A stretch of 64,000 nt of DNA, taken from NCBI RefSeq assembly GCF_030817195.1, contig NZ_JAUSYZ010000002.1:1-64000 (forward strand). Direction: 5' to 3'. Positions 1-8,678 of the stretch are shown in pieces. Source of the stretch: Arthrobacter globiformis. Its GTDB lineage: Bacteria; Actinomycetota; Actinomycetes; Actinomycetales; Micrococcaceae. Positions within the stretch are counted from its first letter, which is position 1; every line of letters starts with the position of its first letter. The notes beneath the pieces are model-generated. The model ran no database searches. It saw only the letters and a program-made list of their open reading frames with translations, and had not been told where the DNA came from. The translations under genes and the position numbers were made by a program.

Positions 1-505
1 GGGTTCCCCGGCGAGCGATGAAAGTACCTGATGGGCGGGCCACCTTGGCAAGCATCGCGAGTTTCACGAATTCAGTGAGTTTGGCGGCGTTGGCCTGGAG
101 CCGCCTCTGAAGGGACGGGCTCCCGGAGTTGCGCGAACGTAGAGTGATGGCCACTTCAGGCGCAGGGCCGGTACCTGTCCGTGGGCTGATGAGCCCAGAA
201 GGGCGGACCTTGGGCTGGCCAAGATGCTTGATCTCCCCGGGTTCGTCGCTGGCGCTCTCCGGCGGCGAGGAGCGCGACGCTGCGGAAATTTGGATCACGA
301 TTGCGGCGCGGTGAAGAATTGGGTCGAGGATGGTGGTCTGCATCTGGTCATATCGCAGGACTGCAGCCTCGAGAACCGGTCCGTCGTGAGAGGCAAGCGA
401 CAGGTCAGCCGCAGTGTTCTGAGGGCGACAGTGGGGAGAACCATCGGCTGCACTGGCGAGGACCGGGGTCCCTGGTCGGCCGATTTCAGCTCGACGCCGC
501 AGGCA
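1..505. other. No supported gene
   Basis: No reading frame here looks like a real protein. The plus-strand frames starting at 129, 224 and 301 are arginine/glycine-rich and partly antisense to the HxlR gene that ends at 506. I see no RNA gene or clear terminator. Confidence 0.5.
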
Positions 506-961
506 TCACTCGGCTGCGGCGCGGGAGCCGGGGTGGGGGAGTGCGGTTACCTCACCCCAGCGGATCGGGGCGCCGCAGGCGCTGCAGGCCAGTGTCGGGT
601 GGAGGGCCTCTCCGCACGTGTGCTCAAAGGGCATGGGTGGCCCCTCGGGCCGCGCAAGGTTTCGGTCACCCCAGTCCCGCAAGACGGTGATGATCGGGAG
701 GAGTGATTTGCCCCGATCGGTGAGGTGGTATTCGTAGCGCTCGGGACGGTCCTGGTATTTGTTGCGCTCGATAAACTCGGCTTCTTCAAGCTTCCGTAAG
801 CGCGCGGTAAGCACATCTCGCGGGGCCCCCGTGAACCGGACGATTTGATCGAACCGGGTACTTCCCAGCATGAGCTCTCGGATCGCGAGCAGCGACCACT
901 TCTCGCCGATCAGCTCGAGGGTCCGGGCGATCGAGCATTCCCGCGCATCTGGTGAGGCCAT
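506..961 (-). CDS. HxlR-family transcriptional regulator
   Basis: This is a winged-helix regulator of the HxlR family, DNA-binding proteins that often sense redox or electrophile stress. Family features seen are an early cysteine (ECSIARTLELIGEKWSLL), the FDQIVRFTGAPRDVLTARLRKL recognition region, and the wing with YHLTDRG. A C-terminal tail of about 35 residues has three cysteines, one pair as CSAC, which could form a small metal or redox site (inference). The ATG at 961 is preceded by GGAGG with very short spacing. A TTG at 994 would add 11 residues but would lie inside the proposed operator, so I prefer 961. It is divergent from the Ohr gene at 1083 and probably controls it and itself. HxlR paired with Ohr is less usual than the MarR-type OhrR. 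Confidence 0.85.
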   Translation of the reverse strand: MASPDARECSIARTLELIGEKWSLLAIRELMLGSTRFDQIVRFTGAPRDVLTARLRKLEEAEFIERNKYQDRPERYEYHLTDRGKSLLPIITVLRDWGDRNLARPEGPPMPFEHTCGEALHPTLACSACGAPIRWGEVTALPHPGSRAAAE

Positions 962-980
962 ACCTCCATCATACGCTTGC

Positions 981-1019
981 GTTTGAAATTCCAACTCTGT
1001 ACAGTTTGGAATCCAAACT
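981..1019. promoter_or_regulatory. Probable HxlR operator, two palindromes
   Basis: Between the divergent HxlR and ohr genes, positions 1003-1019 form a perfect palindrome, AGTTTGG-AAT-CCAAACT. Positions 981-995 hold a second, imperfect version (GTTTG-N5-CCAAC). Two dyads of like sequence in a divergent promoter are what an autoregulating HxlR repressor or activator would use. Assignment to this regulator is inferred from position only. Confidence 0.6.
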
Positions 1020-1082
1020 AACCGGCTAAACGGACCGCGCTAAAGAAGCACGGGCCCAGACTGCCACTGAAAGGAACAGAAC

Positions 1083-1502
1083 GTGGCCTCCTACACCACA
1101 ACCGTGACCACAGTCGGAGAGGGCCGCCATGGCGGCCGCAGCACCTCCGAGGACGGCAACCTCGATGTTAAACATGCTTTCCCGGTTGAACTCGGCGGCT
1201 CCGGAGACGGCACTAATCCCGAGCAGCTGCTCGGCGCCGGGTGGTCCGCTTGCTTCCGCGGCGCACTCGATTCGGCCGCGAGTCAGCGCCAGATCAAGCT
1301 GGGCGACGTAGACGTTACTGCGGCTATCACGCTGCATGCTGAGAACAACGACTACTGGCTCAGCGCCGTTCTGGAGGCCAGTGCATCCGCGGTCCACCAG
1401 GCAACGCTGGTCGAACTGATGGAGGATGCCCACCAGCTGTGCCCGTACTCCAAGGCGACCCGCGGCAACATCGAAGTCGAGCTGGTCGCGAAGGCCGCCT
1501 GA
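1083..1502 (+). CDS. ohr: Organic hydroperoxide resistance protein (Ohr/OsmC family)
   Basis: Ohr proteins are cytoplasmic thiol peroxidases that reduce organic hydroperoxides with a cysteine pair. The 139-aa length is normal. Both conserved cysteines are present, Cys57 in GWSACFRGAL and Cys120 in HQLCPYSKATRGN, as is the NPEQLLGAGW element. The GTG start at 1083 follows AAGGA at good spacing. The gene is divergent from the HxlR regulator across a palindromic control region, so peroxide- or electrophile-responsive control is likely. A GC-rich hairpin follows the stop. Confidence 0.93.
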   Translation: MASYTTTVTTVGEGRHGGRSTSEDGNLDVKHAFPVELGGSGDGTNPEQLLGAGWSACFRGALDSAASQRQIKLGDVDVTAAITLHAENNDYWLSAVLEASASAVHQATLVELMEDAHQLCPYSKATRGNIEVELVAKAA

Positions 1503-1530
1503 CACCCCCAACGCGGGCACCGGCCGACCT

Positions 1531-1562
1531 CGCCCGCGGGGCCTTGATGGGTCCCGCGGGCG
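1531..1562 (+). terminator. GC-rich hairpin after ohr
   Basis: CGCCCGCGGG at 1531-1540 pairs perfectly with CCCGCGGGCG at 1553-1562 across a 12-base loop, 28 bases after the ohr stop codon. There is no T-run, so it may be an atypical terminator. A weaker hairpin (1632-1639 with 1671-1678) followed by TGTTTTA lies further on and could also serve. Confidence 0.45.
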
Positions 1563-2205
1563 CTCGTCCGATCTCGCCGGCTGAGTGCTTGGCGCTGGCT
1601 ACGGATGAGGTCACTGACTCGGCGCCCTGACCCACCAGCAGCTCGCATCCCTTCGTTGCCTTCTTGGCCAGCTGGTGGTGTTTTAGTGAGGATTGTTTGG
1701 CGAGGCCGTTCAAGGGCTGCCGTTGGGCAGGTGGTCTTTACTGAAGGGAACAGGGTTCATCTCGAAGCCTGCTGCGTAAAGGAAGCCTGTGGCCAGGTGT
1801 CTATAAACTGCCGCACGGCTTCTGGAAGGATCACAAGGCCGGCCCTTCCCAAATCCAAATGCCATGTAATCGATGTTTGAAAGAACCGTCCCGCTGGCCG
1901 CCAAACATCTCCACCAGCCCTTGGTGCGGACGCATGCCTGCAGGGCGCCAAACACAAGCTGATAGCCCCGACATTCTCTGCAGCAGCAGGCGGCGCCCGG
2001 ATTTTTCGCTTCCCCCGTGCCCATCCCCAAAGGGCTGCAATGCGATGACCATTTGGCGTCGCTGACCTGCGTCAACTTGCCAGAGCCGTATGCCGAACAC
2101 ATCGCCCCGTGTTCGCTGCCGAGGGGTAACTCGTCACCGCGACCCAGGCCTGACCTAACCATGGCGCCCATAAACCGAACAACCACCAGAAATTAGGAGC
2201 ATCCC
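1563..2205. other. Intergenic, no supported gene
   Basis: The overlapping frames on both strands (for example 1605-1880 plus, 1710-2186 minus) have no recognisable domain and a composition typical of shadow frames. Only the weak hairpin near 1632-1678 stands out. The promoter of the 2206 gene should lie near the right end. Confidence 0.4.
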
Positions 2206-2718
2206 ATGGCATTTCTTGACCGTCTCCTCGGCCGCGCGAGCGTGCGCGATCGCGAAACCCCAGCCCGCACGGAGGATGAAGTCGCCATCGAGCGATACCA
2301 GCAAGTGTTAAGTAATGCCCCGACCGAAAAAATCGAGCAGGTGCACGTTGAGGCGTTCAGCAAGCTCACACCGGCCCAGCTCGATGTCCTCTTCGAGCGC
2401 TTCACGCAGAACGCTCACACAACGGAGGATCGCCCAGCGAATGCCCAGCCCGCAACCCTGGCAAGGGCAGCGGCACGGTCTGAGCGACACCAGCCCGGTG
2501 CCCTCACCCGCACCTTGGGGGAGGGCGGGAGCGGGGCCGACTCCCGCTCGGTTCTCGGCAGTGTCGCCGGGTACGTCATAGTCTCTGAAATCGTCAGCGC
2601 CTATTTTTGGAGCGGTTTGTACGCTGAGGCTGCCGGTGACGGCTCGACCGAGGCCTTTGGAGGAACCTCGGCTGAGGAGACCACCAGGCACTACGACGGA
2701 GGCGACTATGGCTTCTAA
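2206..2718 (+). CDS. Hypothetical protein, DipZ-associated
   Basis: A 170-aa protein I cannot assign to a named family. The N-terminal half is charged (FLDRLLGRA, then a helix with EIERYQQVL-like character and KLTPAQLDVLFERF). The middle is alanine/arginine-rich. The C-terminal third has a hydrophobic stretch (SVLGSVAGYVIVSEIVSAYF) that could be a membrane segment, followed by an acidic, glycine-rich tail ending GGDYGF. AGGAG sits seven bases before the ATG. It is followed by a 46-aa ORF and dipZ with stop-start coupling, suggesting one unit and perhaps a role in envelope redox (inference). Confidence 0.7.
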   Translation: MAFLDRLLGRASVRDRETPARTEDEVAIERYQQVLSNAPTEKIEQVHVEAFSKLTPAQLDVLFERFTQNAHTTEDRPANAQPATLARAAARSERHQPGALTRTLGEGGSGADSRSVLGSVAGYVIVSEIVSAYFWSGLYAEAAGDGSTEAFGGTSAEETTRHYDGGDYGF

Positions 2719-2848
2719 CATGCCAGGCCAGTATCCAGAGCAGGAGGAACGAGGGCCGGCGGGCACCAATGGCGGCGGAGATCATCGCTTTGAATCCGTG
2801 CCTGCGGCCGGTTTTGAAGCATTCCTGCTCCAAGGCACTGCATCCTGA
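2708..2848 (+). CDS. Possible 46-aa leader or linker ORF
   Basis: This short frame begins with ATG at 2708, preceded by GGAGG at about six bases, inside the end of the 2206 gene. It ends in a TGA whose last base starts the dipZ ATG (TGATG). The peptide is polar (MASNMPGQYPEQEERGP...) with no membrane segment. The ribosome site and the coupling to dipZ, which lacks a good Shine-Dalgarno of its own, are the evidence that it is translated. Its function is unknown. Confidence 0.45.
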   Translation: MASNMPGQYPEQEERGPAGTNGGGDHRFESVPAAGFEAFLLQGTAS

Positions 2849-4140
2849 TGGAACCTTCCCTTGCCCTGGTGGGCATGCTCGGAGGACTTATCACAGGCAT
2901 TTCCCCATGCATACTGCCGGTTCTCCCCGTGCTTTTCCTGTCCGGTGGCGCCCGCGGAGCTCGTCATACCCAAGAAGGAAACGAGCCGGCAAGTGGCGGC
3001 CGCCGACCATACCTCGTCGTCGCCGGCCTAGTGCTGAGTTTCAGTGTCTTCACCCTGGTGGGCACATTGGCATTGTCAGCGCTCCCCATCCCAGAAACGG
3101 TCATCCGCTGGGCAGGCATCATCGCATTGGCCCTGCTTGGAATCGGAATGATCTTTCCCAGATTCGGGACAATTCTGGAAAAGCCCTTTTCTCGGATCCC
3201 TCAACGTCAAGTTGGAACCGATCGAGGCGGGTTCGTGCTCGGACTCGTACTGGGTGCCGTATATGTGCCATGCGCGGGACCGGTGATCGCAACCATTACG
3301 ATCGCCGGGGCAACCGGAAGCATTGGCTTCGATACCGTGGTCCTGACCACATCATTCGCCGTTGGAACCGCGATTCCCCTTCTGGGCTTCGCCTTAGCGG
3401 GCCGCGCCGTTGCCGAACGGACCGCCGCTTTCCGCCGCAAACGGCGAGCCTTGAACGTGGGGGCTGGCATTGCAGCCATCACGCTGGCCGTCGGTCTGAC
3501 GTTCAATCTGACCGATGCACTTCAGCGAGCCATCCCCGACTACACCACAGCCATCAGTGAGAGCATCGAGAAAGTGATCCCCGCCCCTGTCAGCGTCCCG
3601 GGCGGCTCGGCAGTCAGTCAGCGCCTTACATCATGCGTAGAAGATGCCTGGACTGGGCAATCCGGCGAGCAGGACTGCGGGCCCGCGCCACAGCTTACGG
3701 GTATTCAGCAATGGCTCAACACGCCTGGTAACACCAGTCTTGACCTGCGGTCGCTGCGGGGAAAAGTGGTGCTCGTCGATTTCTGGGCCTTTTCCTGCAT
3801 CAACTGCCAGCGGACCATCGAACACATCACTGCTTGGCACAGCACTTACCAGGCTCAGGGATTCGAAGTTATAGGAGTCCACACTCCTGAATACACGTTC
3901 GAACGCGATCCCGGAAATGTGATGGATGGAGCCGAACGGCTAAACATCGACTATCCCATAGCACTCGACAACAACTATTCAACCTGGACCGACTATGGCG
4001 TTTCAGCTTGGCCCACCAGCTTCCTGATTGACGCCAACGGCACAGTCCGCCAAGTCACCATTGGCGAAGGCGGCTACGAGGAGACCGAAGAGCTCATCCA
4101 GACCCTGCTCGACGAAGCCGCAAAGGATCCGGGGCGATAG
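2848..4140 (+). CDS. dipZ: DipZ/CcdA-thioredoxin fusion, shortened
   Basis: This membrane thiol-disulfide reductase moves electrons from the cytoplasm to an extracytoplasmic thioredoxin domain. The CcdA/DsbD-like part (about residues 1-225) has the paired membrane cysteines Cys21 (ISPCILP) and Cys141 (VYVPCAGP). The thioredoxin/AhpC-TSA part (about 285-425) has the active site Cys316-I-N-Cys319. The segment between holds two more cysteines (262 and 276). At 430 aa it is much shorter than the usual DipZ (roughly 570-700 aa). It stops right after the thioredoxin fold, so the C-terminal carbohydrate-binding-like domain is missing. No remnant of that domain follows the stop. It partners the two upstream ORFs. 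Confidence 0.9.
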   Translation: MEPSLALVGMLGGLITGISPCILPVLPVLFLSGGARGARHTQEGNEPASGGRRPYLVVAGLVLSFSVFTLVGTLALSALPIPETVIRWAGIIALALLGIGMIFPRFGTILEKPFSRIPQRQVGTDRGGFVLGLVLGAVYVPCAGPVIATITIAGATGSIGFDTVVLTTSFAVGTAIPLLGFALAGRAVAERTAAFRRKRRALNVGAGIAAITLAVGLTFNLTDALQRAIPDYTTAISESIEKVIPAPVSVPGGSAVSQRLTSCVEDAWTGQSGEQDCGPAPQLTGIQQWLNTPGNTSLDLRSLRGKVVLVDFWAFSCINCQRTIEHITAWHSTYQAQGFEVIGVHTPEYTFERDPGNVMDGAERLNIDYPIALDNNYSTWTDYGVSAWPTSFLIDANGTVRQVTIGEGGYEETEELIQTLLDEAAKDPGR

Positions 4141-5056
4141 TATTCTGTGAGCGTTGACGATCGGCTGTGCGCAGCCTATCCCAAACTTGGTAGCTCTATT
4201 TGCCCAAGCGGAAGAAGATGATTTAACCTCCTGCAAACGGGCGGTTCTGATTCATCGTGCGGGCAACGTATCAACAGTTCATGACAATGCTTGGTCGTTG
4301 CACAGTGTCGCATGATCCACCCGTCTCCACCGGCTTTGAGACGCCCCGCTTAGCTGCCGATAACTGACCTTCGACTGACTTGACCGATTGCTGAGCCCCT
4401 TCTGAGCGCCAGATTGACGCAATATCGGTTATCGGTCGAGGCAGTGCAGGTGTGCGAAGAGCCTAGCCGCAGACAGCGGTGTTGGTGGTGTCACTGGGCT
4501 ACGTTCTCATCGGACGTTCCAGTCGGAAGACCGGCGTTGACCAGTGCGCTATCGCGGGACCAGGTGCTCGGAAATTAGTTCTGCGCTGCGCTCCAGGGAG
4601 ACAGTGCCGGCAGCCACGCCTACAACCAGGTCGAAGGCTGGCGCGGGTAGTTGCTGCTAACGCGCGGTGAGCGCCGGTGGTCGGCTGTAACTGTGGTTTC
4701 GCCCAGGATGATGCTGTCAACTTCTGCCTTTTCGTGCTCCCGAAATTTGTCCAAGTGCTTTGGACAACAATTCGGTCGGAGGCACCCTCGCGGACACCCG
4801 ACCAGCGCCGCGGCGGGCAAAGCGGGCGAGTTTCACCGCTTTCACCGTTCACGCACCTTCACCCTTAAGGCCCAGTGCAGAATCCCTCCGCGACTGGGAG
4901 CCGTCGCCCGGCCATCATCACGGCTGTGGCTGCACCGGCAGGCCGCCAATGCAAGCGGCCGCGCCGGGAGGACTGGCCCTGATTCCCTGAACGGCCCGGC
5001 TCGGGGTTCGTTTGCAGGATCGGGCGGGCGCGCACGGGGCGCCGGGCTGCCCCACG
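4141..5056. other. Intergenic, no supported gene
   Basis: About 0.9 kb between dipZ and the converging ROK gene. The long frame 4651-5334 on the plus strand has a shadow-like composition and runs antisense into the ROK gene, so I reject it. I see no RNA gene or mobile element. Confidence 0.4.
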
Positions 5057-5098
5057 AAAAGGCCCTCCTTCACCCGCTACTTTTTACGCAGGGCCTGC
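5057..5098 (-). terminator. Probable terminator of the glycoside operon
   Basis: Read on the minus strand, AGGCCCT (5096-5090) pairs with AGGGCCT (5066-5060) and is followed by TTTTCG. It lies about 60 bases past the ROK gene stop, at the end of the minus-strand operon. The stem is short and the loop long, so confidence is moderate. Confidence 0.45.
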
Positions 5099-5156
5099 CT
5101 GTTGTCGTGGGGGTCTTTAAACGGCCCGTCGCTGCTCTGATACCCGAAGCTTCGAC

Positions 5157-6332
5157 TCACAGCATCGTAAAGTCGCTGACTGCGCTGTCGATCGCTTCGG
5201 CAGCAAAGACTCTGCGCATGACCAGAGTGGCAAGCCCCTGTAGGGAAGTTTGGTCCCCGCTGTCCCCGGCCTGCACCGTTAGGCCGTCGGCGATGCGTTC
5301 AACTACGTCGGCCATGACTCTTGCCCTAACTTGATCGACGAAGGCGGGGATGGAGCCAATTTTCCCTCCAAGAACGAGCCGGTCGGGGTTGAGGGTTGTT
5401 ATGGTTGCGGCCAAGGCTCTCCCCAGGACAGCTGCGGCTGCTTCAAGAACCCGGGCAACGTCAGGGTTACCTTTCTTGGCAGCGGCGCTGACGGCATCGA
5501 GGTCTGTAATGCCTCCGGCGGCGAGCAGATCCGTGATGGCACGCCCTGAGCTGTAAGCGGCGAGGCAGCCGTGGCGCCCGCATCTGCAAAGGGGCCCGTT
5601 TTCGGCCATGCGGATGTGTCCGATGTCGCCGGCGGCTCCGTGGGCGCCCCGGAGGATTGATCCTTCTACCACAATGCCGCAGCCGATGCCGGTGGCCACT
5701 TTGACGTAGACGACAGTTTCAGCGTCGCTGGCCCGCTCCCCGAGGGCCGCGGCCCGTGCGTCGTTTTCGATAATGTGCGGTACCGGCCATGTGCTGGAGA
5801 CTGCTTTGGCCACGGCATCCGGCGGCCAACCAGGGATGGTGGTGGTGTGGGAGACATGCCCGCTCTCCGCTTCGACCGGCGCCGGAAGGCTGACGCCCAC
5901 TCCGATGAGAACTTCAGCGCTGCCTTGGGCGAGTAGGGATTTTCCGGTTTCGATCAGGGGGGAGAGTACGGCATCCGACGGTCCGCTGATGGTGTGCCGG
6001 GATGTAACCGAGCGCAGGGGAACGCCCCGCAGATCGGTTACGCTGACGGTGGCATGCGTTTGGCCGAGGGCGAAGGCCAGGACAACCCGGCCCCTGTCAT
6101 CGAAACGGATCTTGCGGGAGCGGCGGCCCCCCGTAGCCTCCAGCGATTCGGCCTCATAGATGAATCCGCGTCGCAGCAGGGTTTCCAGACGTTCGTACAG
6201 CGTGGCCCGGGACATCCCGGTCGCCGCCAGGAGTTGTTGGCGGGACAGGCCGCCGGAGGACCTGATCAGTTCCAGAAGATGCCCGTGGGAGGTCGCTCCG
6301 CCCAGGCTCGCGGGTGTTCTTTCAACCGTCAT
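5157..6332 (-). CDS. ROK-family transcriptional regulator
   Basis: ROK repressors join an N-terminal winged helix to a sugar-kinase-like effector domain and usually control sugar uptake operons. The first 75 residues contain a helix-turn-helix (LLAATGMSRATLYERLETLL). The rest is a ROK fold with the zinc-binding signature CRCGRHGCLAAY and IGCGIVVEGSILRGAHGAAG. The ATG at 6332 follows AGGAGG. The upstream in-frame codon at 6362 has no better site. It is the last gene of the minus-strand operon that starts at 12877, so it is probably the local repressor. Its target may be the dyads upstream of 12877. Confidence 0.88.
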   Translation of the reverse strand: MTVERTPASLGGATSHGHLLELIRSSGGLSRQQLLAATGMSRATLYERLETLLRRGFIYEAESLEATGGRRSRKIRFDDRGRVVLAFALGQTHATVSVTDLRGVPLRSVTSRHTISGPSDAVLSPLIETGKSLLAQGSAEVLIGVGVSLPAPVEAESGHVSHTTTIPGWPPDAVAKAVSSTWPVPHIIENDARAAALGERASDAETVVYVKVATGIGCGIVVEGSILRGAHGAAGDIGHIRMAENGPLCRCGRHGCLAAYSSGRAITDLLAAGGITDLDAVSAAAKKGNPDVARVLEAAAAVLGRALAATITTLNPDRLVLGGKIGSIPAFVDQVRARVMADVVERIADGLTVQAGDSGDQTSLQGLATLVMRRVFAAEAIDSAVSDFTML

Positions 6333-6390
6333 AGGTCCTCCTCTCTTCCGGTCTACCAACATACTGCACGGCTCTGTCGCCCGGTTTCGT

Positions 6391-7311
6391 TCACGGCGCT
6401 GCGAGAACGGCTTCCTCCGCCAGGTGCATCACGCCGAAAACCGGCGCCGTGCCCAATACCTGCACGTCGGTGATTCCGTGGTTGGTCAGATAATTGGTAA
6501 AGCTTTCCTGAAGGGCGGGCTGGTTTAGCCCTAGTCCGCCGCCGAGGACTACCGGTCCCTGCATTCGTAGCCGGGCCGCAACCTGAAGGGCCTGCTCGGC
6601 CAGGCTTCGTCCGGCCTGGTCAACCAGTTTCCTGCTTGCGGGATTACCCCGGCGGGCACAGTCAAAAACGAGCCGCGATTTATCCGCCCAGTACGTTCTG
6701 TCCTTGTTGCCGTGGAAGAGACGTATCAGTTCCTCAGCAGAGCCCAGCCCGCAGCTGTCGAGCAAGCCGGCGGTAAGTTCATCGTCCGGCAGGCCAAGGT
6801 TGGTCCTGTGCAAGCTGTGCCGCACTGCTTCCCGTCCGAGCCAGTAGCCACTCCCTTCGTCGCCGAGGAGGTATCCCCAGCCTCCGGCCCGGGCCTCCCT
6901 GCCGTCTCCCGTGACACCCCAGGCGGCCGATCCGGTTCCGGCGATGACAGCGATACCCGTGTCGGCCCCTGCAGCGGCGAGAATCAGACGTGTGTCATGC
7001 ACGATCGTGATGTTCGTGCCCGGGGCTTGGGGCGAGATCAGGCGCCGGAGTTCCGCCTTATCGTTATCGGTGTCCATCCCGCCTGCGCCCGCGTAGATGT
7101 GTGCCGCGTTGGCGGCGTCCAGGCCTCCCAGCAGAAGTGACAGGTTCAGGGCAGCGGTTGCAATGCTGACGTTCTGGGTGTTGGAGCTTCCGGCCAGCCG
7201 GTCTTCGACAACGGTACCGCCCACAATTTTGATGCCGTGGGTTTTGGTACCTCCGATGTCCAGGCCGATGATCGTCTCGCTGGTGGTATTGCCTCCGGGA
7301 AGGGTCGTCAT
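6391..7311 (-). CDS. BadF/BadG/BcrA-type ATPase, likely N-acetylhexosamine or sugar kinase
   Basis: An ASKHA-fold ATPase. The N-terminal phosphate loop is IIGLDIGGTKTHG, followed by VHDTRLILAAAG and AVIAGTGSAAWG, the pattern of the BadF/BcrA family that includes N-acetylglucosamine kinase-like enzymes. In a sugar operon the likely job is to phosphorylate the imported or released sugar. The ATG at 7311 overlaps the stop of the upstream glycosidase (ATGA). Upstream in-frame sequence to 7548 is antisense-like and not part of the protein. Substrate unknown. Confidence 0.85.
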   Translation of the reverse strand: MTTLPGGNTTSETIIGLDIGGTKTHGIKIVGGTVVEDRLAGSSNTQNVSIATAALNLSLLLGGLDAANAAHIYAGAGGMDTDNDKAELRRLISPQAPGTNITIVHDTRLILAAAGADTGIAVIAGTGSAAWGVTGDGREARAGGWGYLLGDEGSGYWLGREAVRHSLHRTNLGLPDDELTAGLLDSCGLGSAEELIRLFHGNKDRTYWADKSRLVFDCARRGNPASRKLVDQAGRSLAEQALQVAARLRMQGPVVLGGGLGLNQPALQESFTNYLTNHGITDVQVLGTAPVFGVMHLAEEAVLAAP

Positions 7312-8678
7312 TCCGCACCCTGGTCCGGCGCGCCCGGGGCGGTGGAGGAACCCAGCCATTCGAGGGCAGCAGCTGCCGTCCAGGCCTGCGCGAGGCTTCC
7401 GAGGGGTTCTCCGGTGAAGGGCTCGTAGTATTCGCCGAATTTCAGGTCCGAGAGCTGCCGCAGCGATTCTGAACGAAGAGTTTCGTGGAGACCGGCTTGG
7501 CCGTCGCGGGAGCATGCCCAGCCCAGCAGCAGATTCAGGAAGGGCCACACGGGGCCGCGCCAGTACGTGCGGGCCCGGAACGCCGGGCTGGACGGGGAGG
7601 TGGAGGGCGGAAGCGCGAACAGCAGTTGGGGGTAGCCCATCCAGTCCGGGCCCTGCAGAATGTCCCGTTGGCGGTCCAGGACCTCCGGCTGGCCGCCGGC
7701 GATCAGGGGTGCGAAGCCGGACACGGTGTCGGTGGAAATCCAGGTCTTGGCCAGCACATCGTAGTCGCGTGCCAGCCCTGTCTCCGGGTCTACCGTCGAG
7801 GCCACGCCGTCGCGGAAGCGTTGTGTCAATTGCCGGAGTTCGGCAGCTTCAGAGGATCGGCCGATCTCCTCGGCGAGGCCTGCCAAGACGTCACTGGATG
7901 CGGCCATGATGGCCGAGAAGAAAACGTCCCGGACGCGGAAATCGACGATCTCCTGGACGGCGGCGTCCTCGAACCGGACGGAGGCCATCTGTTGGACGAG
8001 CCAGAGGTATTTGGTGTATTCGGCGTCGTCGGGGCGTTCACTGACGTCGGCGACGTGGAGGATGTCGCGCCGTGTAAAGGGTTCCACGTCACCGGGCCGG
8101 ATTGCGGTGTAGGGACCGTCCCAGCGCGGGGAGTTGTCGAAGCCGGATTCCCAGCCGTGGTGGATTTCGATGAGCCCGACTCCGCCGGGGTCGCGTACGG
8201 TGGCCAGCCAGCGGTGCCAGGCCAGCCAGCCGTCAAAGGAATCCCGCAGGAATTCTTCTGCGGCCGCTTGGTCGGCGCCGCCGTTTTCCCGGCCTCGGTC
8301 CACGATATGGCGCAGGGCAATGGCGTGGACCGGCGGCTGGCAGATCCCGCTGCTCTTGACTCCGGCGGGGCGCGCAGCGGCCAGAGCGGTTCCCCATCGG
8401 TCGTATCCGGGGAAATAGCCCTCGTCATTGTCGCTGAAAACGATGTGGGGGATCATGCCGGTGGACCACTGGGCGTTCAGCAGGGTGCGCAGTTCGGTGA
8501 TGGCTCGGGGGACGTTCACCCGTGCCAGTCCGATCGCGACGAAAGCGGCGTCCCAGCTCCACATGTGCGGGTAGAGGTTCGGGCCCGCACTGGTCATGGT
8601 GCCCAGATCGTTCAGCTGGAGCACCTCGATGGCGGATCGGCGGAGCTGTTCGCTGCTGATGGTCAGGTCGCTGGTCAT
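7308..8678 (-). CDS. MGH1-like (GH63-type) glycoside hydrolase
   Basis: An (alpha/alpha)6-barrel glycosidase like mannosylglycerate/glucosylglycerate hydrolases and trehalases. Recognisable stretches are NLYPHMWSWDAAFVAIGLAR, the HHGWESGFDNSPRWD catalytic-region motif, and YWRGPVWPFLNLLLGWA near the end. There is no signal peptide, so it should act in the cytoplasm on imported glycoside. The ATG at 8678 overlaps the ABC ATPase stop (ATGA) and its own stop overlaps the kinase start, so all three are translationally coupled. A small glycoside such as glucosyl- or mannosylglycerate is a reasonable guess (inference). Confidence 0.85.
   Translation of the reverse strand: MTSDLTISSEQLRRSAIEVLQLNDLGTMTSAGPNLYPHMWSWDAAFVAIGLARVNVPRAITELRTLLNAQWSTGMIPHIVFSDNDEGYFPGYDRWGTALAAARPAGVKSSGICQPPVHAIALRHIVDRGRENGGADQAAAEEFLRDSFDGWLAWHRWLATVRDPGGVGLIEIHHGWESGFDNSPRWDGPYTAIRPGDVEPFTRRDILHVADVSERPDDAEYTKYLWLVQQMASVRFEDAAVQEIVDFRVRDVFFSAIMAASSDVLAGLAEEIGRSSEAAELRQLTQRFRDGVASTVDPETGLARDYDVLAKTWISTDTVSGFAPLIAGGQPEVLDRQRDILQGPDWMGYPQLLFALPPSTSPSSPAFRARTYWRGPVWPFLNLLLGWACSRDGQAGLHETLRSESLRQLSDLKFGEYYEPFTGEPLGSLAQAWTAAAALEWLGSSTAPGAPDQGAE

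Noticed and set aside
1632..1686. Hairpin CCACCAGC/GCTGGTGG with following TGTTTT
   Set aside because: Only eight base pairs with a 31-base loop; too weak to list separately from the better hairpin at 1531-1562.
2769..3560. 263-aa plus-strand open frame
   Set aside because: Out-of-frame shadow of dipZ, rich in Arg, His and Pro.
4651..5334. 227-aa plus-strand open frame between dipZ and the ROK gene
   Set aside because: Arginine/serine/proline-rich, no domain, no ribosome site, and its right end is antisense to the ROK gene.
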